Source: Sphagnum magellanicum (lineage: Eukaryota; Streptophyta; Sphagnopsida; Sphagnales; Sphagnaceae). From it: a DNA stretch of 64,000 nt. Both the position numbers and the translations under genes were made by a program. The DNA lies in contig CM038916.1 in NCBI GenBank assembly GCA_021904315.1, positions 11,125,065 to 11,189,064 on the forward strand, read 5' to 3'. A model generated the notes under the pieces. That model ran no database searches, was not told where the DNA came from, and saw nothing but the letters and a program-made list of their open reading frames with translations. Within the stretch, counting starts at the first letter, position 1. Each line of letters starts with the position of its first letter. Below are positions 12,904-24,400 of this stretch, in pieces.

Positions 12904-14892
12904 ATGGCAGGAAAACCCAACAAGAAAACCTGCAAGAATGATATAGGCGATGGAAGAAGAAGCATGGCGTCGAATGACCATCTCGTGCAGCAGCAGCAGC
13001 ACGCCTCCAAGCTGCTGCCGGAGGACTGCAGTCTGCATGATGAAGGAACCAGCAGCAGCTTGCCAGCTGAGTACTACCGCAGAAGAGCTGATCGTCACCA
13101 TGATGACGACGATAAGAAGCTGTCTGTGTCGTCTCTGCTGTCTGTGTCTCCTCTGTTGTCCGGCGGCAAGTCGAAGCTGTCGAATAGAAGAGCTGCTGCA
13201 GCTTTGAGGAGAAGTGTCACTCCGCAGCGGATTCGTACTGAACCGAAGTCGACAAAGCAGCTGCAACTGGCGCAGTCCCCAGCTCGACCAGGCGAGAGGA
13301 ATACTCTTCTCGGGTCGAAGGAGAAGAAGAAGAAGAAGACTGGAGCATCCTCGTCTTCTACTCCTGGAGCTGCTGGTGACTGCAGACTTGTGATGAGATC
13401 AGCGAGATCCTTGGGCAGTACTACTACTACAGCAGCTACAAGTGACGGCTCATACGGTCGGACTCCAGGAGTTGTTGCAAGACGCAAATCGCTGCTTGAG
13501 GACTGTGATGATCGCGGCTGCACTTGCGCGAGCTATACTACATCTGGATCCGGAAGTGACGATATCAGCAGCAACGACTACACTGACGAAAGCTCGGACC
13601 CAACTGATGATCACTCGAGTACAGACAATCACAAGTCTAGCGAGGGTTTCGAGTATTCGGACAAGTACAGTGCATCATCTCATGACTGCAAGGGCAACAA
13701 GATCAGCTATGATGATCATAGTAGTGATCTCGTTGTCATCAGTCCCGGAAGCTCCTTCAAGTCCGGTCGCTACATGGTGCTTGAGAAGTTGGGACACGGA
13801 AGCTCCTCGAGTGTTTGGCTTGTTTGGGACTCCATCCAGCATCAGTATGTCGCATTGAAATTGCTGCTGCATAAGAGTGTGGAATCCAGAAAGTGGGCAA
13901 AGGAGGAGGAGATTCAGATACTCAAGCATATTGTGAAAGAAGATGCTCTCAACTGCGAGAATGTGGTGAAGATGTATGACCATTTTGAGCATGAGAAGCA
14001 TCAGTGTATGGTGTTTGAGCACCTGGGTGTCAATCTCCGTACGCTGCTGACACAGAACAGTTCTTCCCAAGACTACCCAACAGCTGCAGCTGGTCTTCCT
14101 CTTCAGATTGTGAAGCATCTTGCAAGAGAAATCCTTTCAGGACTCGATTTCTTGCATCATCAACTGTCTCTGGTTCATAACGACTTGAAGCCGGAGAACA
14201 TACTGCTGATGATTCCTTCTGCCAGAAATTCCAAACTCCCTTTGGATGATGATGCTTGTCTTCTTCCTGCAAAGTCCTCATATTCAAGAGGACAAAAGTC
14301 TCTCAGTATTAGTAGTAGTAGTGCTACTGTGATTGCTTGCTGCAATGACCCGAAATCTGTTCAAGCTGCCTTTGGCTGCAAGTTAGCAGATCTGGGTTCA
14401 GCATGCTATGTGAAGAGTCTGCCCAGCAAAAGAATTGTCCAAACTCGGCCATATCGATGTCCAGAGATTCTTCTGGGAGCTGCACTATCACCTGCAGCAG
14501 ATATCTGGTCCTTTGGGTGCATGGTTTTTGAGCTTGCAACAGGCTGCATTTTATTCGGTAGCACAGGTGCAGGAAGGACATGTCATCACAAGGATCTGCA
14601 TCACCTTGCCTGCATGTGGGAGATTCTTGGCCCAATTCCCCGCAAGGTCTCTTCCACAGGGAAGTATGCACGACACTACTTCAAGTCAGATGGAAAGCTT
14701 CGTCATTTTGAGAAAGCATCACTGAACCAAGTTGGTACTGGACATCTGGAAGAACTGCTGCAAAAGCAACATGGGCTTCCAGGGAAGGAGGCACATGAGA
14801 TTGCACAATTTCTTTACCCATTACTAGACTTTGTGCCAATGAAGCGACCATCCACTTCACAATGCCTTGTTCATCCTTGGCTTTCTCTCTAG
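12904..14892 (+). CDS. SRPK-like serine/threonine protein kinase (CMGC group), intronless
   Basis: A single 662-codon frame. Residues 1 to about 285 are low-complexity, rich in Ser, Asp, Lys and Thr. The kinase domain runs from about 289 to the end: glycine loop GHGSSSSVW, catalytic Lys319 (VALK), catalytic loop HNDLKPEN with Asp427, DLG at 496-498 in place of DFG, an activation segment with TRPYRCPE, and DIWSFGCM. The YVALKLL context, the DLG, the 'YRCPE' segment and a roughly 55-residue Ser-rich spacer between HNDLKPEN and DLG favour the SRPK family, which phosphorylates Arg/Ser-rich splicing factors. CLK or DYRK relatives are the alternative. The first ATG has a sensible context and a TATA-like box upstream. 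An intronless copy could be lineage-typical or retrocopy-derived. Regulation is unknown. Confidence 0.85.
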   Translation: MAGKPNKKTCKNDIGDGRRSMASNDHLVQQQQHASKLLPEDCSLHDEGTSSSLPAEYYRRRADRHHDDDDKKLSVSSLLSVSPLLSGGKSKLSNRRAAAALRRSVTPQRIRTEPKSTKQLQLAQSPARPGERNTLLGSKEKKKKKTGASSSSTPGAAGDCRLVMRSARSLGSTTTTAATSDGSYGRTPGVVARRKSLLEDCDDRGCTCASYTTSGSGSDDISSNDYTDESSDPTDDHSSTDNHKSSEGFEYSDKYSASSHDCKGNKISYDDHSSDLVVISPGSSFKSGRYMVLEKLGHGSSSSVWLVWDSIQHQYVALKLLLHKSVESRKWAKEEEIQILKHIVKEDALNCENVVKMYDHFEHEKHQCMVFEHLGVNLRTLLTQNSSSQDYPTAAAGLPLQIVKHLAREILSGLDFLHHQLSLVHNDLKPENILLMIPSARNSKLPLDDDACLLPAKSSYSRGQKSLSISSSSATVIACCNDPKSVQAAFGCKLADLGSACYVKSLPSKRIVQTRPYRCPEILLGAALSPAADIWSFGCMVFELATGCILFGSTGAGRTCHHKDLHHLACMWEILGPIPRKVSSTGKYARHYFKSDGKLRHFEKASLNQVGTGHLEELLQKQHGLPGKEAHEIAQFLYPLLDFVPMKRPSTSQCLVHPWLSL

Positions 14893-16579
14893 CCACAGCC
14901 TGCAGATCTCATGGCTGCAACTACCTAGAATACTACCCACTCTGCTATCTTGAAGAACAAGATCCATATCTCAGACACATCATGCAACAAGAGATCCATA
15001 ACAAAAGCTTTCCTCCACAAAATTCCTCAAACGAATATGTTTCTATCCAGAATTTTTTACTGTCAAATAGAAGACTATCATATCAAGGATGAAAACCATT
15101 CTAGTAGCAAGGATTAACTACACTCTTGAGAACATGAAAAAGATCTAGCAAGCAAGTCAACTAGCATTTAGCATATTGTCTTCTTCTGCAACAGAGTTCT
15201 TCTCCATCGATTCACCAAAATGTTTGCATAAACACAGCCAACATGAATGGTTCAACAGCCACTGTTATAACAGATAGTAGAGACAAGAAGTGCAGGTTGT
15301 TTGCTTGCAAGAAAATGACAATAATGCAGTCACAATTTCTCATCACAATTTCTAATCATGATCATGAATAGGTGTTGTCACCTTGCATGAAGATTTTGCT
15401 TCTCTCACTGCAAACTCAATCAAAGTTTCACCTCTCACTGACTGAAAACTCAATACATGTTTCTTATCCTCATGTCAAATCATCATGGAGAAAAACTTTC
15501 TAAAAAGAGAAATTGGATTTCATGGTAACTCCAATACCTGAATTTCTAGTAGGGGAAAAACACAGGGAGAGAGCTTGTTCTATTCTTCATTTAATCGGAG
15601 AGGGTGACTGCCACATATAAGTGTTGTCAGGATTTCATATGAGAGACCCAAGGCAATCCATGACATATAACTACTCCTAGTAACCAGTCTTTAAGAATCC
15701 AGCATTATATGTTTCTGCAATGTGGGAACCCAAAGGATCATTGACCACCAGCAAGTTGCCTCTACAGAAGGAGAGCTTGGCCAATTTGAGCCAATATAAA
15801 ATATACACTCTATCCTTTCCCTATACCCATACAATGTGATGATAAGGTAGACATTACAGAGCTCATATGACTGATGTTCTTGTGGGAATTGAAGCCCAAG
15901 CTCTATGGATGGGTAAGCTTCCAGAGAGCAAAAGAAAAAGAAATGAGGCTCTGACAACACATCCTTTGGATATCCAAATAGAAAACTTGGGCATCATGTC
16001 CCTTTGCTGCTGGATACCTCAACATTATCTCAGTTGCAAACTCCAATCTTTGCAGTCACAATATGCATCACTCAATCTCGAGTGTTGTAATAAACCCTTA
16101 CAGTTTTTTACCACATCTAAGGGGAGACCCCTTGTATACAAAATGAAAGAGCTGCAAAAAGAACTGCCTGGTGGTCTGGCTTCCTTAGGAATGAAGCCTT
16201 GCCATACTCCCTTTGCTGGTAAATCTCTTCCTGTAGTAAGGCAAAGACCCATCCAAAAGTAGGATTTGACATCAGATCTTCTCAAGGAGAAGTGAAAACC
16301 AAACACAAAATCAATATAGACTTTGACCATACACTATCAAGAGAGCATTTAAACCCATCAACCATGTGCTTCAACTCTCAGAAGAACACCAATTAGAAGG
16401 GTTGTATCAGCTCAACCTTGTCCATCACAAGTTATGAGACATTTGTGCTACATGCCATTGATATCCACATCAAAGGATATGACTCTAATGACCTGGTCAT
16501 ATTTTCCCTGTTAGGACATCAGGAAGACCACTAACTTTCAAGTGCTCAACATTCTCAAGCTCTTATAAGTACTTTCTCA
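14893..16579. other. Kinase 3' flank and spacer
   Basis: This holds the 3' untranslated region of the kinase and spacer DNA. Frames on both strands (for example 15867-16262 + and 16025-16330 -) show no domain. Part of the right side could be 3' flank of the COG1 remnant, which reads leftwards into it. Confidence 0.4.
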
Positions 16580-18361
16580 CTAGGACAATTTATTGTTGAG
16601 GGCACTAACTTTCCAGGAGTTCATGATATGACTTTCAGCACAAAATAGATTAGGACTCCTGGCTTGAGCTGGAGAGGAGAGGCCTGCTGCCCAAACTGGC
16701 AGCGTATAACCAAATGTGGATATGGCTCCTGCGGACTTGTCCTTGAGACATTCCACAAGCCTGTCACTGAGAATTGACCCCAGCTTCGATGTTCCTTTGT
16801 TAAATTTGGTTCCCACCTGCATCAACAAAACCAATTGTATCCACAACTGCAGATTTTTAACGATTAGAAGTCTTCATGGTGCAATCACCTGTAACTAACT
16901 CACCCAACATAGGCCAACAAAACAGTTCTAGCACACCATCATCACTTCACTGGAAGCTCTTTCAAACCCCCTATAAAATGTGTGGCATCCCTTTCCATGG
17001 CCAGGATATGAACAAGTGAACATTAGATGTCACAAGCATGATATATCCAGGTTAGAAATACACAGACCTGACCCAGCAAGTTGACTCTACCTCCATGGAA
17101 GAGTTTCTTCCATGGAGTTTCTGAGAGGAACTCTGAAAGGAACTCTGAAAGGATAAAATAATTTGTTCCTGTGGAGGTAGGGTCAACTTGCTGCTGGACA
17201 GCAGGGATGAGCTGCAATGACCCCCCACTGATTTCATCAGCTCCTGACAGCAGCTGTAGACAAGTATATAATAGTCTGCCCAAATTTTTTCCCACAAACT
17301 ATTATATGAACATCTGCATCCTGAGTTTCTGTTGCATTTCTAAAAGAAAAACTCAGCCATGATATTGGCAACAAACTCAAGAGACATAGCTAAGTCAACT
17401 ATCCATTTGTTACACCCCAACCAGAGCTAGAGCTTTTAGCTCAGCATTGAGACTTCCAAAAATGGTTTACAGAGGTGCAGAACCAGGTCCTTGATGTTCA
17501 CAGAATGTTCATCCTTTCATCAGCTTGATAGAGATACAACAAATGGGAACATTATCATGGACAGCCGCCTCACCAATTTAGAACAAGCCAACACACTCTC
17601 TTTCAGCACAAGACATTGGATGGACTCTCCACAGGTAACTGCTTAGAGACTGAACTCATATGACTGTACTTGGTCAAAGATCTGATGACCAGTTTGGATG
17701 GAGCTAGAGGACTGATTAGAGAAAGAGAATAAGAGGGAAAGAGTCACTCACATGGCCCAGTCTATGGGGTCAAGACAACTTTGCAATTTAGATAGCACTG
17801 GTACAACCCTCTTCTCATGGCCAGGATCTGACTTTGCTGTTAATAGTTTCCATTCCCCAACTGAAGCAAGCAGAGACCCTAAATACTTCTGATTCTCCAC
17901 AATATCCAGAACCTCCAAGCAAATGTCTCAACCACCCAAAAGGACATTACGAATAACTTCAGATCAAATAGCAGCTGCAACAAACCCATCTCTGAAACAT
18001 GCAAATACATGAATGTAGGATTCAAAACCAAAGCATCATATACCACCATGACCTGTATGCAAACAGAATTGCACAATTGCTGTCAATTTCATACTATGTG
18101 GTCCTAACCTTACTCGGATAATCCGCAGCCCTAAGAATTCTGAGTTTGGATTATGAGTCAATCACCTTTTCAGAAAGTTCCCAAGCAAATAGCTGCAAAC
18201 CAGCTCTGTCAAGGACATATACCCCTGACTCAGTGTATTTCCGGGCAATCCAGCAAAAGAAAGGCAACTGCATATGAAGTGGGCATGGCAGGTAGTGGCA
18301 TTTGCAGCTCCACCTCTCCACCACCTTCTACAGGAGACTTCAGAATAGTCTCTTTGCATCC
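16580..18361 (-). pseudogene. COG1: COG1 (Golgi COG complex subunit 1) 3' fragment, degraded
   Basis: Several minus-strand exon-like pieces resemble the C-terminal half of plant COG1, in order. At 18361-18230 there is a piece with MPLPAMPTSYAVAFLL...EIH. After a frame shift comes VLDRAGLQLFAWELSEKVID (about 18220-18154). Then VSEMGLLQLLFDLK (near 18000), a second frame shift, IRNVLLGG, a TGA stop, and a stretch ending SCLDPIDWA (to 17752) with a good GTGAGT donor. Near the end, from 16816, a CAG acceptor precedes VGTKFNKGTSKLGSILSD...LKDKSAGAISTFG. COG1 is part of the tethering complex for retrograde Golgi vesicles. The N-terminal half is missing and the frame is broken at least three times, while introns persist. 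I infer a truncated genomic duplicate, not a retrocopy. Identification rests on recalled family motifs. Confidence 0.6.
17071..17200. repeat. Nested inverted repeat in the COG1 remnant
   Basis: A perfect 12-bp palindrome with a 3-base loop (CTCCATGGAAGA at 17091-17102, TCTTCCATGGAG at 17106-17117) overlaps a wider inverted repeat. The sequence CAGCAAGTTGACTCTACCTCC (17073 onward) is matched by its near-perfect complement around 17172-17195. It would fold into a hairpin of about 125 nt, and lies in what would be an intron of the COG1 copy. Confidence 0.7.
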
Positions 18362-19090
18362 CTGCATGACAGAGAAAAGCCTGTCAATTTTTTGTTTTGT
18401 TTTAAATGAACAGCCCAAACCTGATTGTGTCAATCAACTCGCGCAAATAAAAGGACCAAGAAGAGACAGGCTATGGTTACACAAGAAAGAATGAACGTCT
18501 ACACATAGATTGAAGAGTTTGTGACATACATATACAACTGTACTCCATTCAACTTCATGACCCACAACTAAGGATCTAGCCCATATGGAGACAACAAGTC
18601 CAAAAACATGACACAGGAAAATCTCCTTTCGTAGTCATTAAAAAGCCAGAAAGAGGGTTCATGTATCTCTCAAAGGGAGAACTCTCAGAGTCTAGCTAAG
18701 AATTTTGGAATGATAAAAGCCTTTGCAATGTTGCAAAAACCCAAAAAACTCGGCATTCGGAATTTTGACACGTTCATTTGAAACCCTGCCACCTCTCATC
18801 TCTTTGTCTTGTCTTTCCTCACGCAACCCTTTCCGGATCCCCTCGAACTCCCATCCCTAAGTCTAATGCAAATGGTGAGGGGATTGAATGGATTCTCAGG
18901 GTTTTGTTTTTCTCGCTGTTTCCTAGTCCTTCCGAGCTGCGAATTTGTGTGTTTAAAGACGAGATGCTTCATTAGATCGATAGGAGACCTTTTGAAGTTT
19001 TAGGTTTTGGTATAGTTTCTTAAACCCTCTCCTTGGAACTGAAGCTCTCCGAACGGTTGTGGGTTTTGAAGGAGAAAAGCTTTGTGAAGA

Positions 19091-19099
19091 TTAGGGTTT
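19091..19099 (+). promoter_or_regulatory. Telo-box-like motif upstream of PNPase
   Basis: TTAGGGTTT, the complement of the plant telo-box AAACCCTAA, lies about 40 bp before the PNPase ATG and is followed by a pyrimidine stretch and a GA run (about 19,117-19,133). Telo-boxes are common in leaders of plant genes for translation and organelle gene expression. Function here is inferred from position only. Confidence 0.35.
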
Positions 19100-19136
19100 T
19101 CTTTTCCTGTATAGAGCGAGCGAGAGAGAGAGAAGC

Positions 19137-21933
19137 ATGGCACAGAGGAGAAGATGGGCGGGGGCTGTAATGAGAGGAGCGTTTGAAGCTGCTAGGGGAG
19201 CGTCAGGAAGGTCTGGGGCATGTCCATGTGCTCAGTTTCACATGCTGGCACCATCCCCTGTGTCAACTCCTCCTTCTCAGCTTCTACCCTTGTGGCAGGG
19301 AAGAACTCCGGTTTCCCAAAGGTATGTTTCCAGCGTCTTGAAAGCCTTGCAGCAGGTGAATTTTCAAGAGCCTCCTGCTCCCTGGCGTCAATTTCCAACC
19401 AAGGGGCAAGTCTTTGAAGAAAAAGTTGAGGTCGGGATGGAGACAGTGACATTTGAGACTGGAAAGCTTGCTCAATTTGCTTCAGGTGCTGTTGTATTGG
19501 GAATGGGAGATACCAGAGTGCTGGTAACTGCTGTTGCAGATCATAGTGTGGATGAGAGGAGAGACTTCTTACCTCTGCAAGTGGATTACAGAGAAAGGCA
19601 ATATGCACAAGGGAAAATACCTAATACGTTCATGCGGCGTGAAGGAGCACCAAAGGAACGTGAGCTTCTTTGTAGTCGACTCATTGACAGATCAATCCGT
19701 CCTCTCTTTCCAAAGGGTTTCTTTTATGATACACAGATCATGGCTAATGTAATATGCTCAGATGGAGACCAAGATCCTGATGTGCTTTCTGTGAATGCAG
19801 CATCAGCAGCATTGATGATTTCTGACATCCCTTGGAATGGACCTGTTGGATGTGTGCGCATTGGTCGTGTAAAAGGTCAGCTAGTTGTGAACCCTAACAT
19901 GGATGATCTGACTGAGAGTGACTTGAATTTGGTGTATTCGTGCACAGCAGAGAAGACAATTATGATTGAAACCCAGGCACGTGAAATCACAAATGAAGAT
20001 TATGTTACTGCTCTCCATCTGGCACATGCAGAGGCAGCAAAGCTCATCCCAGCGCAGATCAGTTTGGCTGCACAAGTGAAGAACCAAAAGCGGCCACTGC
20101 AAGCTTTGACAGTGGACCCAGAAGTGATTGAGAAAGTCCGAATCCTTGCAGAGGATGCGATTCAATCTGTCATGGGGAATCCTGCATTTGGTAAATTTGA
20201 GCGGGGGAAATCTCTTAGCAGAATCGAGGAAGAGGTGAAGGGAATACTTGAATCAGAAGGGGATGAGGCAGCCGTCAAAATTCTGCCTTATGCATTTGAT
20301 GCAGTGAAGAAGCAGATCTTGCAGAGGAACATTTTTGAAAAGGGAGTTAGAGTAGATGGTCGAGCTCTACATGAGGTTCGAGATTTGTATTGTGAGGCAG
20401 GGACATATCTCCCTCTCCATGGCTCGTCACTTTTCTCAAGGGGAAACACTCAAGTCTTGTGCACTGTCACAATGGGAGCTCCAGATGATGCACAAAAACT
20501 TGATTCTCTTGTTGGAATGTCAAGAAAGCGGTTCATGGTCCATTACAGCTTTCCTCCATTCTCTATAAATGAGACTGGTCGTCTTGGGGGTTTGAATCGT
20601 CGTGAAGTTGGTCATGGAACCTTGGCTGAGAAAGCATTAGTTGCACTTCTTCCACCAGAGGAAGATTTTCCCTACAGTGTGCGAGTAACATCAGAATGTC
20701 TTGCATCTGATGGATCTTCTTCAATGGCGACTGTATGTGGGGGTAGTCTTGCATTAATGGATGCAGGGGTCCCACTACGAGAGCATGTGGGTGCAGTCTC
20801 TGTAGGACTGGTCAGTGTAACTGACCCTTCAAATGGGAACATAACAGATTACCGTATCCTGACTGATATTTTAGGATTAGAGGATCACCTCGGGGACATG
20901 GACTTCAAGATTGCTGGCACCCGAAAAGGCATTACTGCAATTCAGCTTGACATCAAGCCAGCAGGTATTCCATTGCACATCATCTGTGAGGCTCTGGAAC
21001 CTGCACGAGTTGGTCGTTCACAAATCATAGAGTTCATGGAGCAAACTATTTGCAGCCCCCGAGATGCTCAGCGAGAGAATATGCCTCGCAGTGGCACCAT
21101 GACTATTCATCAGGACAGTATTGGGCGACTCATTGGTCCTCAAGGGTCAAATGTAAAAGGCATCCAGGTAAATATTTATATGACTTCATGGCAAAAGCTC
21201 ATATCTATGGTAGGAATAGTTTCAATAGTGTTATTCTTGGGCTTCCATTCTTGGGTCTTTGGGTGGGTATGGGCAATCACTGAGATCAATACTCTGGCAT
21301 TGTTAACCTCCAATGTGGAGATGATCCCCATCCAAAGATTTCAGAATTTCAGAGCTCCAAGTTCTAAGGTCTTCATATTCTGCATCCAGGGGACTTTGTG
21401 TTTTGTGGTTGCATCAATGTATTGAATGGTTTTTAAAAATTGAAAGCATTCTTTTATTGGGATGGCTTTTGGAACAGAGGGTGACAGATGCACGGGTAAG
21501 CATTTCAGAAGATGGTGTGGTGACCATATTTGCAAGAGACCAGGCATCTTTTGATCAGGCAAAATCAATGGTGGAGGCTTCAGTTGGCAAAGAGGTTGAA
21601 GTGGGTAACACATATGTTGCCAAAGTGGTAGCTATCAAAGACTTTGGGGCATTTATGGAGCTTGATGGAGGCTACCAAGGCTTGCTTCACATTTCAGAGA
21701 TTGCCCATCAACGCATCGAGCGTGTCACTGATTTTCTAACGCTTGGGCAGCAGCTTTCTGTTGTCTGCATAGGTCGGGACTTACGAGGAAACTTGAAGCT
21801 CTCTCGGAAAGCAATTTTGCCTCCACCTCCTGCTCTGCAAACAGTCCTTGAAACTGATGCTGACACCTTGCAACCATCAACAGCAAGTTTGTTGAAAGCT
21901 GCTCAATTGAAACGTTTGATGAATGATTCGTGA
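19137..21933 (+). CDS. PNP2: Polyribonucleotide nucleotidyltransferase (PNPase), mitochondrial
   Basis: Two exons, 19137-21167 and 21478-21933, join in phase 0 to give 828 residues. The enzyme degrades RNA 3' to 5' by phosphorolysis and trims and removes mitochondrial transcripts in plants. Residues 1 to about 90 are basic and Ser/Ala-rich like a transit peptide. Two RNase PH cores follow. The first includes ETGKLAQFASGAVV and PNTFMRREGAPKERELL. The second includes FSRGNTQVLCTVT, GLNRREVGHGTLAEKAL and the active-site stretch DILGLEDHLGDMDFKIAGTR. The KH domain (GPQG) is split by the intron, and an S1 domain lies at about 719-790 (VGNTYVAKV...GLLHISEI). Motifs such as FETGK, QYAQGKIPNT and LDSLVG favour the mitochondrial over the plastid paralogue. 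The intron is stop-free for 86 codons (see findings). Confidence 0.93.
21168..21477 (+). other. PNPase intron, open in frame for 86 codons
   Basis: The donor GTAAAT follows CATCCAG and the acceptor is AACAG before AGGGTGACAG. Exon phases match (0/0), and the joined protein has the expected KH spacing. Read through, the frame stays open to a stop near 21,425 and encodes a hydrophobic stretch (VGIVSIVLFLGFHSWVFGW). Confidence 0.8.
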
Positions 21934-22540
21934 GACGCATGGCAAAGAGCCTCTACCTGAGCATGATACTAGGGAGTAGTCTTAATACAAGGGTTTGTAG
22001 ATCGTTTTCTGTTTAATCATTCATGGAAACTGCTTTAGAAGGTTCCTCAAAACCTTTTTGCAAGCTGCTTTGCTTGCTTGCCAGAATTTGATGCAGTGTC
22101 CAACAAATTTTACAGGCAACAACTTACTATGAGTGAGCTTGCACCCAAAGAGAGTAAGTAAACTTTCAAGATGCAGCAAAATAGCATGATTCAGGAAAAT
22201 AGATTGTTGGCTTCTTTGCACATCTTGTGCTTCTAGCTGCCTTTTGCAGGTCAAGGCTAGTAAGAGCATAACCCATGTGTTGCTCAACTCATGACAATGG
22301 GAGCACATTAATGAGAAAGGTTTAGCGTCTCAGGCATCTGCTTTATTGTTTCTTTGTTCCTTTGAAGCAAATTGATTTTTTCTGGGACCTTCACTAATGA
22401 TTTTCTGGGTTGACAACTTTGAGCTTTGTAATCCTATTTACACGCAGTCCTATTTTACATACATTTAGAAATGTGTATTCCTTAAATTTTCTCATATTTG
22501 ATTTTGATGAGCTTCTCTCTTTGTTGTTGATATTGTGTAA
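21934..22540. other. PNPase 3' region
   Basis: Probable 3' untranslated region and flank. No exon-like frame was seen on either strand. AATAAA-like signals occur further right (about 22,649 and 22,770) inside a tandem duplication, so the true 3' end is not fixed. Confidence 0.45.
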
Positions 22541-22795
22541 AACATGTTACTATGGGGTGGACACTGAACAGGCGCAATGAGTTCAATGCGAATTGAGCTC
22601 CTCCCTATGTAATGCATGTATGTAGCCCAGAGCAGTCCAACATTCTTGAATAAATTAAGGATGGAATTAATGTTGTTGGACGGATGCTGAATAAGTGCAA
22701 CAAGTTGAATGTGAATTGAGCTTCCTATGTACATATGTATGTAGGCGCATGGGGGAGTCTTAACTTTCTTGAATAAATGAAGGATGCTAGTGTAA
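22541..22795. repeat. Diverged tandem duplication, about 120-bp unit
   Basis: Two copies share, in order: a 'ggatgctgaa...gcaa...agtt' block, AATTGAGCT, CCTATGTA, ATGTATGTAG, and a 'ttcttgaataaat...aaggatg' block. They start near 22,550 and 22,675. No coding content is evident. Confidence 0.65.
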
Positions 22796-23044
22796 GAACT
22801 GATTTAAAAGCCTTGACAAAAAGCCCTTTTCCTCCATTTGTAACTAGATAGCTAAGGTAACAAGTTGGAGTCTTACACATGGCTACATTCCATATTACAT
22901 AACTCATGCATGGCAACTTTGTCCTTTATTGGCATGACTAGAGTGGCAAAAAAAGACGCGGATCATGAAGAATAGTACAAGGTATAGTGCATGGCAATGT
23001 GGAAAACATGAAAGGAAAGGCCTTTCCCACCTGGGTACCAATAT

Positions 23045-23460
23045 ACATATATATGTGGGTGCCATCCAATTAGGTCAAGAGGCTCATTCTCATTGCTAGA
23101 ATGTTTAATTAAGGCTCTTTCCACATATGTGTTCCTAGAAAGTGTAAGGCCCTTTCCACATATTTGTTGCTAGAAAGTGTAAGGCCCTTTCCACATTGGG
23201 TTCCAAAACGTATACGTGGGTGCCATCAAAATAGGCCAGGAGGCTAATTTTCATTGCTAGAAAGTTTAAGACCCTTTTCACACGGGTGTCCCAACATTGG
23301 TCCCAACACATGTACATGGGTGCCATCACAATAGGTCAAGAGGCTCATTTTCGTTGCTAGAAAAGGTTAAGTACCCTCCTGTCCTCCCTACATGGGTCCA
23401 TCCCAACACATAGGTGCCATGCAGATAGTTTTGGGAGGCCCCAAGTGAGTTGCTATGAAA
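23045..23460. repeat. Diverged tandem repeat with GGTGCCAT...TTGCTAGAA units
   Basis: Four diverged copies begin at about 23,056, 23,217, 23,318 and 23,412. Each runs from a GGTGCCAT motif through an AGG(A/C)GGCT-like block to TTGCTAGAAAG and a CCTTTCCAC tract. A shorter duplication of the last part sits at 23,110-23,195. Non-coding. Confidence 0.65.
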
Positions 23461-24400
23461 GCTTGTGGTGACATACGTTGTTGTCCTTGAAGCCCTCATC
23501 AATTGCCACCAATTAATTGACCAAAAACCATGTTATAGTTCATATTATCGTGTTACACGAATCCCCAAAATGCAAATAGTTGACAACATATGGACAACAC
23601 GCATAAGAAAGAGAGAGAGAAGAGCGTGTGACCTTATCCTCCTATCCTTCTCCTTTGAAAGTGCAAAAAGAAAAGTGATGCTTTTGATATTGCCTTGTGC
23701 TTTGATACATCAACCCCACAGGTTGCCGGGATTTCCCCTATATTCCCCAACCTTGATAAAGCTGGTCACCCGGCTTCCTAAACCCTAAACCAAAGGGGAG
23801 CTCATGATACCCAAGCATACCCACACCTATTCAACAAAAGTCGTAACAATTATATTATCGGATATGCGAAAATATTCAACTCCACCATGTGATAGAGCAT
23901 ATAACAAGAAGGAGTTATTGTACACGGCATTGTTTGGTGGAAAAAGTGAAGCTTTATTTATTTTTGGTTGGGTGCTTGGCCATGTAATTAATGTAACAAT
24001 CCAACAACTGAACTCAATTTTCACACCCCATTTTGGAATTCTCACTTATTATTCAATTAAAAAAAATACTCCAAACCATATCTTCCTCTTAACCCTAAAG
24101 CATGCTCATCCATCCACATGTGCACAAAAACACACACACACACGCGCGCGCCCACACGGCAAAGCATTCTTGGATTCTTTAAGTGTTAGAGGAAGGGACC
24201 TTCTCTACCACCAATAATGCCTCCTCTAGGTGCAAAGATCCATTATGCCTATGCCTACACATGCACTAGAGGGATGACCGCGGCATGATCTACACATCCA
24301 TCATCACCTCGTGGTTTACATTGGGTTAACCACCTATGTGAGAGTGCTATTTCTGAAAATAAGGATGTACATGAGCCTATAGCCTCAAAAATAAAGGGGC
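23461..24400. other. Spacer, no gene seen
   Basis: Frames at 23465-23788 and 23804-24217 (+) have no recognisable domain and no exon context. A short CA/CG-alternating tract occurs at about 24,130-24,150. Confidence 0.4.

Noticed and set aside
12730..13266. 178-codon minus-strand frame opposite the kinase start
   Set aside because: It is the antisense shadow of the Ser/Ala-rich kinase N-terminus; no domain, no start context, and the plus-strand frame explains the composition.
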